A stretch of DNA of 25,642 nt, from assembly GCA_965658435.1 (NCBI GenBank), contig CBFHSE010000023.1, positions 1 through 25,642 on the forward strand, in the 5' to 3' direction. Below, piece by piece: positions 6,286 through 14,687 of the stretch. The notes beneath the pieces were generated by a model, which made no database searches, was not told the origin of the DNA, and worked only from the letters and a program-made list of their open reading frames with translations. This stretch comes from JADHLN01 sp965658435 (GTDB lineage: Bacteria; Pseudomonadota; Alphaproteobacteria; Rickettsiales; JABIRX01). Both the position numbers and the translations under genes were made by a program. Position 1 is the first letter of the stretch. Every line of letters starts with the position of its first letter.

Positions 6286-8403
6286 ATGGGAACAGATGAA
6301 CAAAACACTCGTGTGAATGATATTTTACAACTTTTATTTTTTGGAAATAATGCAAAAGATATACAAGAATTTAGAAAAAACATAAGACATATTAATTTTG
6401 GAGAAATAAACCCAAGTAGAAACAGGCACGAAGACGCAGAACAGTATTATAATGCACTTCTAGGTCACTTAGAGGTGAAGCCATTCATATCCGAGGAAAA
6501 AACTATACCTTTTCGTGATGCTAGCAAATATAAAGTTAAGGGAAAACAACTTCCTCCATCTTATCTCTTACCATTAGCATTAGATCCATCTGCATCAAAG
6601 AGCTCTAGAATGAACATCCGTGATCTGATAGCAAAACATCAATCAGATGAAGTTATGGAAGACAAAGTAGACTTCGATAAAGTAGGTGGAGGAACAGAAA
6701 GAATTCATGCCAAAAAAAAGATAAATATTATTGTAGATTCCTCAATAAAAACTCTAGACATACAATTAAAGAGATCTAATTTTGACCGTTCCAATGGTAG
6801 TATAACTAAGAATACCCAACCTGTTTGTCTTGATTGGATAAGGGTACAAAATGAATTAAGGCAAGATGATGATTTCCAAATTAGATCTTTTGCTACGCAT
6901 ATAGGAGAAAATGTAAATTCAGGTCATTATATAGCATATTTACACACACAAACAGGATGGATAAAATGTGATGACGACAAAATAACAGATGTTTCATATG
7001 ATGAAATAAATGACCTGATTAATGGCAACTCCTCCCGAGAAACACCTTATATTTTATGCTATCGTAGAAAAGACGGAAAAGAACTTCCTGAAAAAAAATA
7101 TTTTGAAGGAATATGTAACACAGGAGCTAGCTGTTTCGAAGCAGCTTCCTTGCAAGTTTTAAGATATAAATTATTGACTGAATATCCAGAAAAAACTTTA
7201 GAAGCTAAAAAAGCCTTTCAGCTTAAATCTTCAGAAGCAAGTCAAGTAGCAGGCCAAGCTTCAAGTTCAGAAGCAAGTCAAGTAGCAGGCCCAGCTTCAA
7301 GTTCAGAAGCAAGTCCAGTAGCAGGCCTAAGACAATCAACAACAATCACAACTATTGAAAGTCTAATAAAAGAATGTGGTAGAATAAATCAAACAATAAA
7401 TGCAGCCTTAGGAAGAGCAGGCCAAGCTTCAAGTTCAAAAGCAAGTTCAGAAGCAGGCCAAGCTTCAAGTTCAGAAGCAAGTCCAGTAGCAGACCCAGCT
7501 TCAAGTTCAGAAGCAAGTCCAGTAGCAGGCCAAGCTTCAAGTTCAGAAGCAGGCCCAGAAGCAGTCCCAAAAGCAGGCCCAGCTTCACGTCCAGTAGCAC
7601 GTTCAGTAGCAGTCCCAGAACAATCAAAACAAACCACAGATATTCAAAGTCTAATAAAACAATGTGATGAGATAAATACAAGAATAAATAAAGCCTTAGG
7701 AAGAACAACCTCAAATACAACTCAAACATTAAAGCCAAGTTCAGTAGCAGGCCAAGCTTCACGTTCAGAAGCAGGTTCAAAAGCAGTCCCAGCTTCACGT
7801 CCAGTAGCAATTTCAAAAGCAGACCAAGCTTCAAGTCCAGCTTCACGTCCAGAAGCAGGCCCAGCTTCAAGTTCAGTAGCAGAGCCAGTAGCAGGCCCAG
7901 CTTCAAGTTCAGTAGCAGAGCCAGTAGCAGTCCCAGCTTCAAGTTCAGCTTCACGTCCAGAAGCAGGCCCAGAACAATCAAAACAAACCACAGATATTGA
8001 AAAACTAATGGAAAAATGTGATGAGATAAATAGAAGAATAGATGCAGCCTTAGGAAGAACAACCTCAAATACAACTCAAACATTAGACCCAAGTTCAAAA
8101 GCAGTCCCAGCTTCAAGTTCAGAAGCAAGTTCAGAAGCAGGCCCAAAAGCAGGCCAAGCTTCACGTCCAGTAGCAAGTTCAGAAGCAGTCCCAGCTTCAC
8201 GTCCAGTAGCAATTTCAAAAGCAGACCCAGAAGCAGGTCCAGAAGCAGTCCCAGCTTCAAGTTCAGAAGCAGGCCTAGATATTCAAAGTCTAATAGAAAA
8301 ATGTAAGAAGATAAGTCAAAAAATAGATGAAGCCTTAGGAACTACTCATACAGCTAGATTAGAACAAAGTAGAAAACAAACATCTAATCATTTACTAATA
8401 TAA
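6286..8403 (+). CDS. Ubiquitin-specific protease (USP, peptidase C19-like) homologue with permuted Cys box and repetitive C-terminal tail; probable host-directed effector
   Basis: 705 residues. Residues 1-305 match the USP fold motif by motif in a shifted order. HEDAEQYYNALLGHLE (48-63) corresponds to the QDAxEFL helix, IRDLIAKHQSDEVMED and IKTLDIQLKRSNF (111-166) to the fingers/LxLKRF region, and NSGHYIAYL...GWIKCDDDKIT (211-234) to the His box (His214, Asp229), ending at PYILCYRR (254-261). The Cys box that should open a USP comes after this: GICNTGASCFEAASLQVL (275-292), with Asn278 and Cys283 in the right register. No Cys box is encoded upstream; an in-frame stop lies at 6259. Residues 315-664 are Ala/Ser/Pro-rich four-residue repeats with four copies of a Cys-containing helix. 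There is no signal peptide. Deubiquitination of host protein and export by type IV secretion (virB8-virB9 lie 13 kb away) are inferences. Confidence 0.8.
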   Translation: MGTDEQNTRVNDILQLLFFGNNAKDIQEFRKNIRHINFGEINPSRNRHEDAEQYYNALLGHLEVKPFISEEKTIPFRDASKYKVKGKQLPPSYLLPLALDPSASKSSRMNIRDLIAKHQSDEVMEDKVDFDKVGGGTERIHAKKKINIIVDSSIKTLDIQLKRSNFDRSNGSITKNTQPVCLDWIRVQNELRQDDDFQIRSFATHIGENVNSGHYIAYLHTQTGWIKCDDDKITDVSYDEINDLINGNSSRETPYILCYRRKDGKELPEKKYFEGICNTGASCFEAASLQVLRYKLLTEYPEKTLEAKKAFQLKSSEASQVAGQASSSEASQVAGPASSSEASPVAGLRQSTTITTIESLIKECGRINQTINAALGRAGQASSSKASSEAGQASSSEASPVADPASSSEASPVAGQASSSEAGPEAVPKAGPASRPVARSVAVPEQSKQTTDIQSLIKQCDEINTRINKALGRTTSNTTQTLKPSSVAGQASRSEAGSKAVPASRPVAISKADQASSPASRPEAGPASSSVAEPVAGPASSSVAEPVAVPASSSASRPEAGPEQSKQTTDIEKLMEKCDEINRRIDAALGRTTSNTTQTLDPSSKAVPASSSEASSEAGPKAGQASRPVASSEAVPASRPVAISKADPEAGPEAVPASSSEAGLDIQSLIEKCKKISQKIDEALGTTHTARLEQSRKQTSNHLLI
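7108..7161 (+). other. Relocated USP Cys box within the permuted protease
   Basis: These codons encode GICNTGASCFEAASLQVL, aligned one-to-one with the canonical GLxNxGNTCYxNSxLQxL box; TGT at 7132-7134 is the putative nucleophile Cys283. The His of the His box is the CAT at 6925-6927, about 200 nt upstream instead of downstream. Confidence 0.75.
7228..8275 (+). repeat. In-frame 12-bp-periodic minisatellite with four interspersed helix-encoding units
   Basis: The tail of the USP-like gene is built from four-codon units such as SEAS, PVAG, PASS and PEAV (12 bp), often combined into 36-bp units. The DNA is visibly richer in GC than its surroundings and reuses the same codons (GCA/GCT, AGT/TCA, CCA, GTA). 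Four non-low-complexity units interrupt it, at protein positions 357-376, 453-472, 571-590 and 666-685. The repeat never breaks frame. Confidence 0.9.
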
Positions 8404-8561
8404 AAAATTCTTTCTTACATATTGCTTATTTATTTAGCATCAATTTTTAATATAATTTAAAAAAGTTAGCCCACTAAAATAATTAACCTCCTTATCAATT
8501 AACAAAAAATAATATGAACTTAGTAATGAAATATAAGAAATCTATTTTATTTAAATAAAAA

Positions 8562-8592
8562 TTGACTTATTTGAAATTTTAAACAGAATTAT
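8562..8592 (+). promoter_or_regulatory. Candidate promoter of tRNA-Gly
   Basis: TTGACT (8562-8567) is a near-consensus -35 box. The -10 is less certain, in AGAATTAT at 8585-8592, which gives a transcript start a few bases before the tRNA 5' end at 8601. Confidence 0.4.
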
Positions 8593-8600
8593 CGCTCGAT

Positions 8601-8675
8601 GCGGGCGTAGCTCAGAGGTAGAGCGCAACCTTGCCAAGGTTGAAGTCGAGGGTTCGAATCCCTTCGCCCGCTCCA
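8601..8675 (+). tRNA. tRNA-Gly (anticodon GCC)
   Basis: 75 nt including the encoded CCA. Acceptor stem GCGGGCG/CGCCCGC, D stem GCTC/GAGC, anticodon loop TTGCCAA with anticodon GCC, and T arm GAGGGTTCGAATCCCTT all pair normally. Confidence 0.97.
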
Positions 8676-8743
8676 GTTTTCCAACAAACTAAGCTCTTTA
8701 ACTATCTAGCTATTTATATCTAATGATTACATGAAAATAAAAA

Positions 8744-8818
8744 GGGATTGACGGAGAGATAATTTATATGTTTTGTTTGGAGGTATGAAAAAAGAACCTC
8801 TCCGCTGAACTCAATCCC
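8744..8818 (+). ncRNA. Predicted structured RNA: long two-part hairpin of unknown function upstream of gltA
   Basis: GGGATTGA (8744-8751) pairs perfectly with TCAATCCC (8811-8818), and the adjoining CGGAGAG (8752-8758) pairs perfectly with CTCTCCG (8798-8804). A 6-nt bulge CTGAAC remains on the 3' side. That makes 15 Watson-Crick pairs in very AT-rich surroundings. Inside the loop, GAGGT (8780-8784) can alternatively pair with ACCTC (8796-8800), competing with the inner stem. No T-run follows. The conserved apical sequence of SRP RNA and the RNase P and tmRNA signatures are absent. It could be a small RNA, a gltA leader element or a palindromic repeat; the sequence does not decide. Confidence 0.45.
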
Positions 8819-8889
8819 ACCCTATATGGGAAATATATTATATCACAAAATTAAGAGCTGTGCAAATAAAAAATTAAATTAGTTTTCCC

Positions 8890-8917
8890 TTGCATCAGAG
8901 CTATGATTAATTATATT
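8890..8917 (+). promoter_or_regulatory. Candidate gltA promoter
   Basis: TTGCAT (8890-8895) and TATATT (8912-8917) are spaced 16 nt. Transcription would start near 8924, leaving a leader of about 30 nt, with GAGG (8944-8947) 5 nt before the ATG. If this promoter is used, the hairpin at 8744-8818 is outside the gltA mRNA. Confidence 0.4.
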
Positions 8918-8952
8918 AGCCGTTAAAATTAAAATATAATTTTGAGGCCATA

Positions 8953-10254
8953 ATGACTGACGCAAAAAAGAAAGATCTTATTGTTGCAGTAGATCAACAA
9001 AAATTTACCTTTCCCCTCTTAGAAGGCTCAGAACCACCTAGAGCAATAGATGTCAGAAATCTTTATAAAAATACAGGACATTTTACTTATGATCCTGGCT
9101 TTATGTCTACAGCATCATGTGAATCTAAAATCACCTATATTGACGGCGACAAAGGAATTTTGCGTTATAGAGGCTATCCAATAGAAGAATTAGCCGAAAA
9201 AAGTAGTTATGAAGAGGTAGCTTATTTATTATTAAATGGAGAATTGCCAAATAAAAAACAATTTGCAGATTTTAAATATGACATCACCCATCACACATTA
9301 GTGCATGAACAATTACAATTTTTATATCGCGGCTTCCCAAGAAGAGCTCATCCAATGGCTATTTTAGTTGGTGCTGTTGCTTCACTTTCAGCATTTTACC
9401 ATAATAGTACTGATATTTTAGATAAAGATGACAGAGAGCAAGCTTGCATAAAAATGATAGCTAAAATGCCAACTTTAGCAGCTTTTGCTTATAAATATTC
9501 TATTGGTCAGCCTTTTATTTATCCTAAAAATTCTTTAAATTTATCAGAAAATTTTCTGCAAATGATGTTTGCTGTTCCATGTGAAGAATATAAATTATCA
9601 AAAACATTAGCAAACGCCCTTGATAAAATATTTATCCTTCATGCTGATCACGAACAAAATGCATCAACCTCAACTGTAAGGCTTGCCGGTTCAAGTGGTG
9701 CTAACCCATATGCTTGTATAGCATCAGGAATTGCCTCATTATGGGGCCCAGCCCATGGTGGTGCTAATGAAGCTGTAATAAAAATGTTAGAGCAAATAGA
9801 AAGCCCTAAAAATATAGATAAATTTATAAAAAAAGCAAAAGATCATGACGATCCTTTCCGCTTAATGGGTTTTGGACATAGAGTTTATAAAAATTACGAC
9901 CCTCGCGCAAAAGTTCTCAAAGAAACCTGCCAAGAAGTTTTAAAAGAATTAAAAATCAATGATAGCCCATTATTAGAAATTGCCATGCGTCTTGAGGAAA
10001 TTGCCTTATCTGACGAATATTTCATCGAGAAGAAGCTTTATCCTAATGTCGATTTTTATTCAGGCATAATCTATAAAGCTTTAGGTATACCTACTCAAAT
10101 GTTTACAGTATTATTTGCAATTGCAAGAACTGTAGGTTGGGTAGCACAATGGAAGGAAATGATTGAAGATCCAGACTCTAAAATCGGTAGACCAAGACAA
10201 ATTTATATTGGTTACAATAAAAGAAAATACAAATCCATGCTTAAACGCCGTTAA
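8953..10254 (+). CDS. gltA: Citrate synthase
   Basis: 433 residues, the length of the Gram-negative hexameric (type II) enzyme. It condenses acetyl-CoA and oxaloacetate to citrate in the cytosol at TCA-cycle entry. The catalytic triad is in place: His268 in WGPAHGG, His309 in GFGHRVYKNYDPRAK and Asp367 in NVDFYSG. Substrate and cofactor contacts LHADHEQNAST (229-239) and the C-terminal GRPRQIYIG (around 415) are also present. The ATG has a GAGG site at 5 nt. The gene is monocistronic by layout: it converges with carB with 5 nt between stops. Product and sequence are typical of Rickettsiales, in which gltA is a standard marker gene. Confidence 0.98.
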   Translation: MTDAKKKDLIVAVDQQKFTFPLLEGSEPPRAIDVRNLYKNTGHFTYDPGFMSTASCESKITYIDGDKGILRYRGYPIEELAEKSSYEEVAYLLLNGELPNKKQFADFKYDITHHTLVHEQLQFLYRGFPRRAHPMAILVGAVASLSAFYHNSTDILDKDDREQACIKMIAKMPTLAAFAYKYSIGQPFIYPKNSLNLSENFLQMMFAVPCEEYKLSKTLANALDKIFILHADHEQNASTSTVRLAGSSGANPYACIASGIASLWGPAHGGANEAVIKMLEQIESPKNIDKFIKKAKDHDDPFRLMGFGHRVYKNYDPRAKVLKETCQEVLKELKINDSPLLEIAMRLEEIALSDEYFIEKKLYPNVDFYSGIIYKALGIPTQMFTVLFAIARTVGWVAQWKEMIEDPDSKIGRPRQIYIGYNKRKYKSMLKRR

Positions 10255-10259
10255 AATCT

Positions 10260-13200
10260 TTAACTTTGCAATGATTTTATAGAAAATTCTCCTTTATTTT
10301 CTAATAATTTAACTAATGCATTTAACATAGCCTCACTACCTCTAATTGTAGTGAAATAAACTACCTTATTTATTAATGTTTTTCTTCTTATACTGTAACT
10401 ATCAGCAATATCCTGCTCACCTGAGGTAGTATTAATCACAAGATCAATTTTACCATCTTCAATAAAATCAACAATATGTGGGCTTCCCTCTTTTACCTTA
10501 TTTACTTCCTTAATATTTACAAAATTATTTTTTATCAAATATGCTGCAGTTCCTTTAGTAGCAACAATATCAAAGCCAATTTCCTGTAATTTTTCTGCTA
10601 TAAATAATGATCTTTCCTTATCACTATCTTTCACAGATAAAAATGCCGTACCAATATTAGGTAATTTTCCATAAACTGCAATTTGAGCCTTAGCAAAAGC
10701 TAGCTCAAAGCTTGAATCTAATCCCATAACCTCTCCTGTAGATTTCATTTCAGGCCCTAATATAATATCTGCATTATCAAAACGCTCAAATGGAAATATC
10801 GCCTCTTTAACGGCATAATTAGCTATATTTTTACTTTTAATCTCAAATGAATTTAACTTTTTCCCAGCCATAACTAAAGCAGCTATTTTTGCCACTGAAA
10901 CACCTGTTGCCTTAGCCACAAAAGGAACTGTTCTTGATGCTCTTGGATTAACCTCAATAATATAAATTTCAGCATCTTTTACCGCAAATTGTATATTCAT
11001 CAAACCCTTTACATCAAGTGCAAATGCCAGCTTTTTAGTAGCATCTTCTATTAATTTTATTACCTCATTACTTGCAGAATATGGAGGTAAACTACATGCC
11101 GAATCACCAGAATGAATTCCCGCAAGCTCAATATGCTCCATAATTCCTGCGATAAATACTTCTTCACCATCACATATTGCATCAACATCAAATTCAGTAG
11201 CTTGCTCTAAAAATTCATCTACCAAAATAATACTATCTGCTAATTCTTTTTTATTAAATTTTAAATATTTCTCTAAATGTTTTGCATCATAAATTATTTC
11301 CATAGCTCTACCACCCAGCACATAAGAAGGCCTTATAACCACAGGATATCCAATCTCATTAACCTTAGACTCTAAATCATTCAATTTACTACAAATAGAG
11401 CTTTTAGGTTGCTTTAAATTTAAATCTTCTAATAGTTTTTTAAATCTATCTCTATCTTCCGCAAGGTCAATCTTATCTGGCTTTGTACCAATTATAGGAA
11501 TATTTGCCTTTTCTAAACTTGCTGCAAGTTTTAATGGTGTTTGACCACCATATTGCAAAATAACTCCTAATAAATTGCCTTTTTCCATTTCTTTTTCAGC
11601 CAAATCAATAACTTTTTCTGCCGATAAAGGCTCAAAATAAAGTCTATCAGAAGTATCATAATCAGTTGAGACGGTCTCTGGATTACAATTAACCATTATT
11701 GTTTCATAACCAGCCTCTTTTAAAGCAAAAGCAGCATGACAACATGCATAATCAAATTCAATTGCCTGCCCTATTCTATTTGGCCCTCCTCCTAAAATTA
11801 TAACTTTATTTTTTTCACTTACATTAGCTTCACAATATGGGGTAGATATAGCATCACCCTCATAAACAGAGTAAATATAATCAACTTCTGAAGAAAATTC
11901 ACCCGCACAGCTATCTACTTTTTTATATATTGGAACAATCTGGAGTTTTTTTCTAATCTCTCTAATTTCAGCCTCTGATTTTTTACTTAATTCAGCAATT
12001 CTTGCATCTGAAAAACCAGCTTTTTTAAAATTTAATAATTCTAATTTATTATCAAAATTAGATAATTTTATTTTCTCCTCAATCTGAATCAAATCATTTA
12101 TTTGCTCAACAAACCATTTATCATAATGAGTTGCCAAACATATTTCGTTAATATTTAACCCCCTTCTTAATGCCTCTGCAATAAGCAAAATACGATTAGG
12201 TGCTAAGGGTTTTAGAGCGTTAATTATCTGTTCTTTTTGAATATTAAATTCTCCAGCTTCATCAAGACCAATAATTTCAACTTCATTTAAACCAGTTAAG
12301 CCTGTTTCCATTGAACATAAAGCTTTTTGTAAACTTTCTTTAAAACTTCTACCAATTGACATTGCCTCTCCAACAGATTTCATGGCTGATGATAATTCTA
12401 TTTTTGCATAACCAAATTTCTCAAAAGTAAATCTTGGTATTTTAGTAACTACATAATCAATAGATGGCTCAAAACTAGCTGGAGTAACCCTTGTTATATC
12501 ATTTTGCAATTCATCAAGACTATAACCAATAGCAAGCTTTGCTGCAATTTTAGCAATAGGAAAGCCAGTTGCTTTAGAAGCAAGAGCTGATGATCTAGAA
12601 ACTCTTGGGTTCATCTCAATTACTAATAAATCTCCATTTTTTGGATTAACGGCAAATTGTACATTAGAACCACCTGTTTCAACTCCTATTTCTCTTAAAA
12701 CAGCAATAGATGCATTACGCATTTGTTGATATTCCTTATCTGTTAAGGTAAGAGCTGGGGCAACTGTGACGCTATCTCCAGTATGTACACCCATAGGATC
12801 GATATTTTCAATAGCGCAAATTATAATAGCATTATCATTTTTATCTCTTACTACCTCCATCTCATATTCCTTAAAGCCAAGCAAAGACTGATCTATTTGA
12901 ATTTTGCCAATAGGAGATGCAGCAAGACCAGATTTAACAATTTCTTTATAATCTTCTTTACTATTAGCAACACCACCACCACTACCACCTAAGGTAAAAG
13001 ATGGCCTAATAATTGCAGGCAAGCCTATTTCATCTAACACATTTAAAGCTTCATCTAAAGAGCCAACAATAGCATTTCTAGGAGTTTTTAATCCTATATT
13101 TGCCATTGCCTTATTAAATTTATCACGATCCTCAGCTTTTTCTATCGCTTCTATATCAGCTCCTATCAAAGAAATATTATATTTTTCTAATATGCCTTCC

Positions 13201-13511
13201 TTGCTTGCTTTTAAAGCACAATTAAGAGCTGTTTGCCCCCCTACTGTTGGCAAAATAACATCTGGCTTCTCAATTTTAATAATTTTTTCTAAAAATTCAG
13301 TAGTAATAGGCTCAATATAAGTTGCATCCGCTATAGTAGGGTCAGTCATTATTGTTGCCGGATTAGAATTAATTAAAATAACTCTATACCCCTCCTCTTT
13401 CAAAGCTTTACATGCTTGAGTACCTGAATAATCAAATTCACAAGCCTGACCAATAACTATGGGGCCCGCTCCTATTACTAATATGGATTTTATATCTTGT
13501 CTTTTTGCCAC
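10260..13511 (-). CDS. carB: Carbamoyl-phosphate synthase large subunit
   Basis: 1083 residues, close to the usual ~1070. With CarA it makes carbamoyl phosphate from glutamine-derived ammonia, bicarbonate and two ATP, feeding pyrimidine and arginine synthesis. It shows the internal duplication of the family: an N-terminal half with VIGAGPIVIGQACEFDYSG and the ATP-grasp loop TLGGSGGGVAN, an oligomerisation region, a second half with ILGGGPNRIGQAIEFDYAC and YVLGGRAMEII, and a C-terminal MGS-like regulatory domain (LFIAEKLQEIGFDIVATKGT onward). The start codon is GTG, 3 nt after the carA stop, so the two are one operon. No frameshift is seen. The retained allosteric domain suggests effector control of the usual kind. 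Confidence 0.98.
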   Translation of the reverse strand: MAKRQDIKSILVIGAGPIVIGQACEFDYSGTQACKALKEEGYRVILINSNPATIMTDPTIADATYIEPITTEFLEKIIKIEKPDVILPTVGGQTALNCALKASKEGILEKYNISLIGADIEAIEKAEDRDKFNKAMANIGLKTPRNAIVGSLDEALNVLDEIGLPAIIRPSFTLGGSGGGVANSKEDYKEIVKSGLAASPIGKIQIDQSLLGFKEYEMEVVRDKNDNAIIICAIENIDPMGVHTGDSVTVAPALTLTDKEYQQMRNASIAVLREIGVETGGSNVQFAVNPKNGDLLVIEMNPRVSRSSALASKATGFPIAKIAAKLAIGYSLDELQNDITRVTPASFEPSIDYVVTKIPRFTFEKFGYAKIELSSAMKSVGEAMSIGRSFKESLQKALCSMETGLTGLNEVEIIGLDEAGEFNIQKEQIINALKPLAPNRILLIAEALRRGLNINEICLATHYDKWFVEQINDLIQIEEKIKLSNFDNKLELLNFKKAGFSDARIAELSKKSEAEIREIRKKLQIVPIYKKVDSCAGEFSSEVDYIYSVYEGDAISTPYCEANVSEKNKVIILGGGPNRIGQAIEFDYACCHAAFALKEAGYETIMVNCNPETVSTDYDTSDRLYFEPLSAEKVIDLAEKEMEKGNLLGVILQYGGQTPLKLAASLEKANIPIIGTKPDKIDLAEDRDRFKKLLEDLNLKQPKSSICSKLNDLESKVNEIGYPVVIRPSYVLGGRAMEIIYDAKHLEKYLKFNKKELADSIILVDEFLEQATEFDVDAICDGEEVFIAGIMEHIELAGIHSGDSACSLPPYSASNEVIKLIEDATKKLAFALDVKGLMNIQFAVKDAEIYIIEVNPRASRTVPFVAKATGVSVAKIAALVMAGKKLNSFEIKSKNIANYAVKEAIFPFERFDNADIILGPEMKSTGEVMGLDSSFELAFAKAQIAVYGKLPNIGTAFLSVKDSDKERSLFIAEKLQEIGFDIVATKGTAAYLIKNNFVNIKEVNKVKEGSPHIVDFIEDGKIDLVINTTSGEQDIADSYSIRRKTLINKVVYFTTIRGSEAMLNALVKLLENKGEFSIKSLQS

Positions 13512-13514
13512 AAT

Positions 13515-14687
13515 CTAATACGATTTTTTGTTATTTTTTATTAATTTAATAAATTCCGCAAATAAATATCTACTATCATGCGGCCCGCTTGAACTTTCAG
13601 GGTGATATTGCACGGAAAAAGCCGGCCTATCATTCAACTTAATTCCTTCAATAGTTTGATCAAATAAAGAGCGATGAGTAACCTCAATATTATCAGGCAT
13701 ATCTTCATCACTTATACAAAAACCATGATTTTGACTAGTAATCTCAACTTTCTTAGTCGACAAATTAATTACAGGATGATTAACCCCTCTATGACCTTGA
13801 TGCATCTTAAAACTCTTTAATCCAGCTGCAATTGCAAGTAATTGATGCCCCATACAAATGCCAAATATAGGTATTTTATTTTGCAATAATTCCCTAATTA
13901 CATCTATAGCATATAAAGCATTTGCATCTGGATCACCAGGCCCATTAGAAAGAAATACACCATCAGGCTGTAAAGCCATAATTTCATCATAACTAGCCCT
14001 ACAATTGACGATGGTAACCTTAGCGCCAAATGCTAACAGATTATTTAAAATATTATTTTTAACTCCATAATCCAAAACGACTATATGATAATCTGCCTTA
14101 GTTTTTGCAGGAGCCAAAAATCTATAAGTTATATTTTCAATTTTTTCAGATGTTTCACGTGAAACTTTCGATGAAATCTCCAATCCCTTGAAAGATGGAA
14201 GCTCTTTTGTCTCTACTAATAATTTAGCTATGTTAATTTCTTGGCCTTCATTGGCATAATAAATAAGAGCATTTACCGCTCCATCCTTTCGCAAAATATT
14301 GGTAACAGCCCTAGTATCAATCGCAGAAATGCCTGTTATAGATTTCTCTTTTAACCAAAAATCAAAACTAGACTCTGATCTAAAGTTAGAATCATTTGTT
14401 AAAAAATCTCTAACAACTAACCCTTTAGCATATTTATTTGAAGATTCATAATCATCAGAATTTACACCAACATTTCCAATATGGGGCATAGTAAAATTAA
14501 TTATTTGATCTGTATAAGAAGGATCAGTTAATATTTCCTGATATCCAGATAATGCGGTATTAAAACATAATTCTCCCCTTACCTTGCCCTTACTGCCTAT
14601 ACCAACGCCAAAAAAATACTGGCCTGAGGCCAGTATCAATACAGCATTTTGCTCATTATTAGCTCTTACTATTGGCAATTGATCCAT
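13515..14687 (-). CDS. carA: Carbamoyl-phosphate synthase small (glutaminase) subunit
   Basis: 390 residues. It hydrolyses glutamine and passes ammonia to CarB. The N-terminal CarA-specific domain (GELCFNTALSGYQEILTDPSY) is followed by a class I glutamine amidotransferase domain with nucleophile Cys278 in FGICMGHQLLA and His362/Glu364 in QYHPESSSGPHDS. The gene is divergent from uvrC, sharing a 156-nt spacer. The coding sequence contains a near-perfect parS site at codons 175-179 (VSRET). First gene of the carAB operon. Confidence 0.98.
   Translation of the reverse strand: MDQLPIVRANNEQNAVLILASGQYFFGVGIGSKGKVRGELCFNTALSGYQEILTDPSYTDQIINFTMPHIGNVGVNSDDYESSNKYAKGLVVRDFLTNDSNFRSESSFDFWLKEKSITGISAIDTRAVTNILRKDGAVNALIYYANEGQEINIAKLLVETKELPSFKGLEISSKVSRETSEKIENITYRFLAPAKTKADYHIVVLDYGVKNNILNNLLAFGAKVTIVNCRASYDEIMALQPDGVFLSNGPGDPDANALYAIDVIRELLQNKIPIFGICMGHQLLAIAAGLKSFKMHQGHRGVNHPVINLSTKKVEITSQNHGFCISDEDMPDNIEVTHRSLFDQTIEGIKLNDRPAFSVQYHPESSSGPHDSRYLFAEFIKLIKNNKKSY
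14151..14166. promoter_or_regulatory. parS: parS (ParB-binding) site inside carA
   Basis: TGTTTCACGTGAAACT matches the bacterial consensus TGTTNCACGTGAAACA at all but the last base and has the intact 14-bp palindrome GTTTCACGTGAAAC. It is the chromosome-segregation nucleation site bound by ParB/Spo0J. It is read as Val-Ser-Arg-Glu-Thr in carA. Confidence 0.85.

Larger units (their letters stand above)
8404..8952. other. Intergenic region between the USP-like gene and gltA
   Basis: No protein gene. It contains an AT-rich stretch, the tRNA-Gly promoter and gene, a strong two-part hairpin (8744-8818) and the gltA promoter. No terminator with a GC stem plus T-run is visible after the USP-like gene. 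Confidence 0.6.

Noticed and set aside
7081..7200. The C-terminal Cys box as chance similarity.
   Set aside because: Eleven or so of the conserved or conservatively replaced positions fall in exact register over 18 residues, and the protein otherwise lacks the Cys its His box needs.
7352..8260. A 302-codon minus-strand frame and two shorter ones (7389-7637, 7722-7991) opposite the USP-like tail.
   Set aside because: They are produced by the repetitive codon pattern of the plus-strand gene, giving only low-complexity Leu- or Ala-rich text.
7228..8275. CRISPR array.
   Set aside because: The repeats are contiguous, in frame and 12-bp periodic inside a coding sequence, without spacers.
8783..8806. 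Leader peptide MKKEPLR inside the hairpin, preceded by GGAGG.
   Set aside because: Only one base separates the SD-like sequence from the ATG, too close for efficient initiation, and there is no run of one amino acid's codons typical of attenuation.
8744..8818. SRP (4.5S) RNA, tmRNA, RNase P RNA or a Rho-independent terminator at the hairpin.
   Set aside because: None of the conserved sequences of these RNAs is present and no T-run follows the stem.
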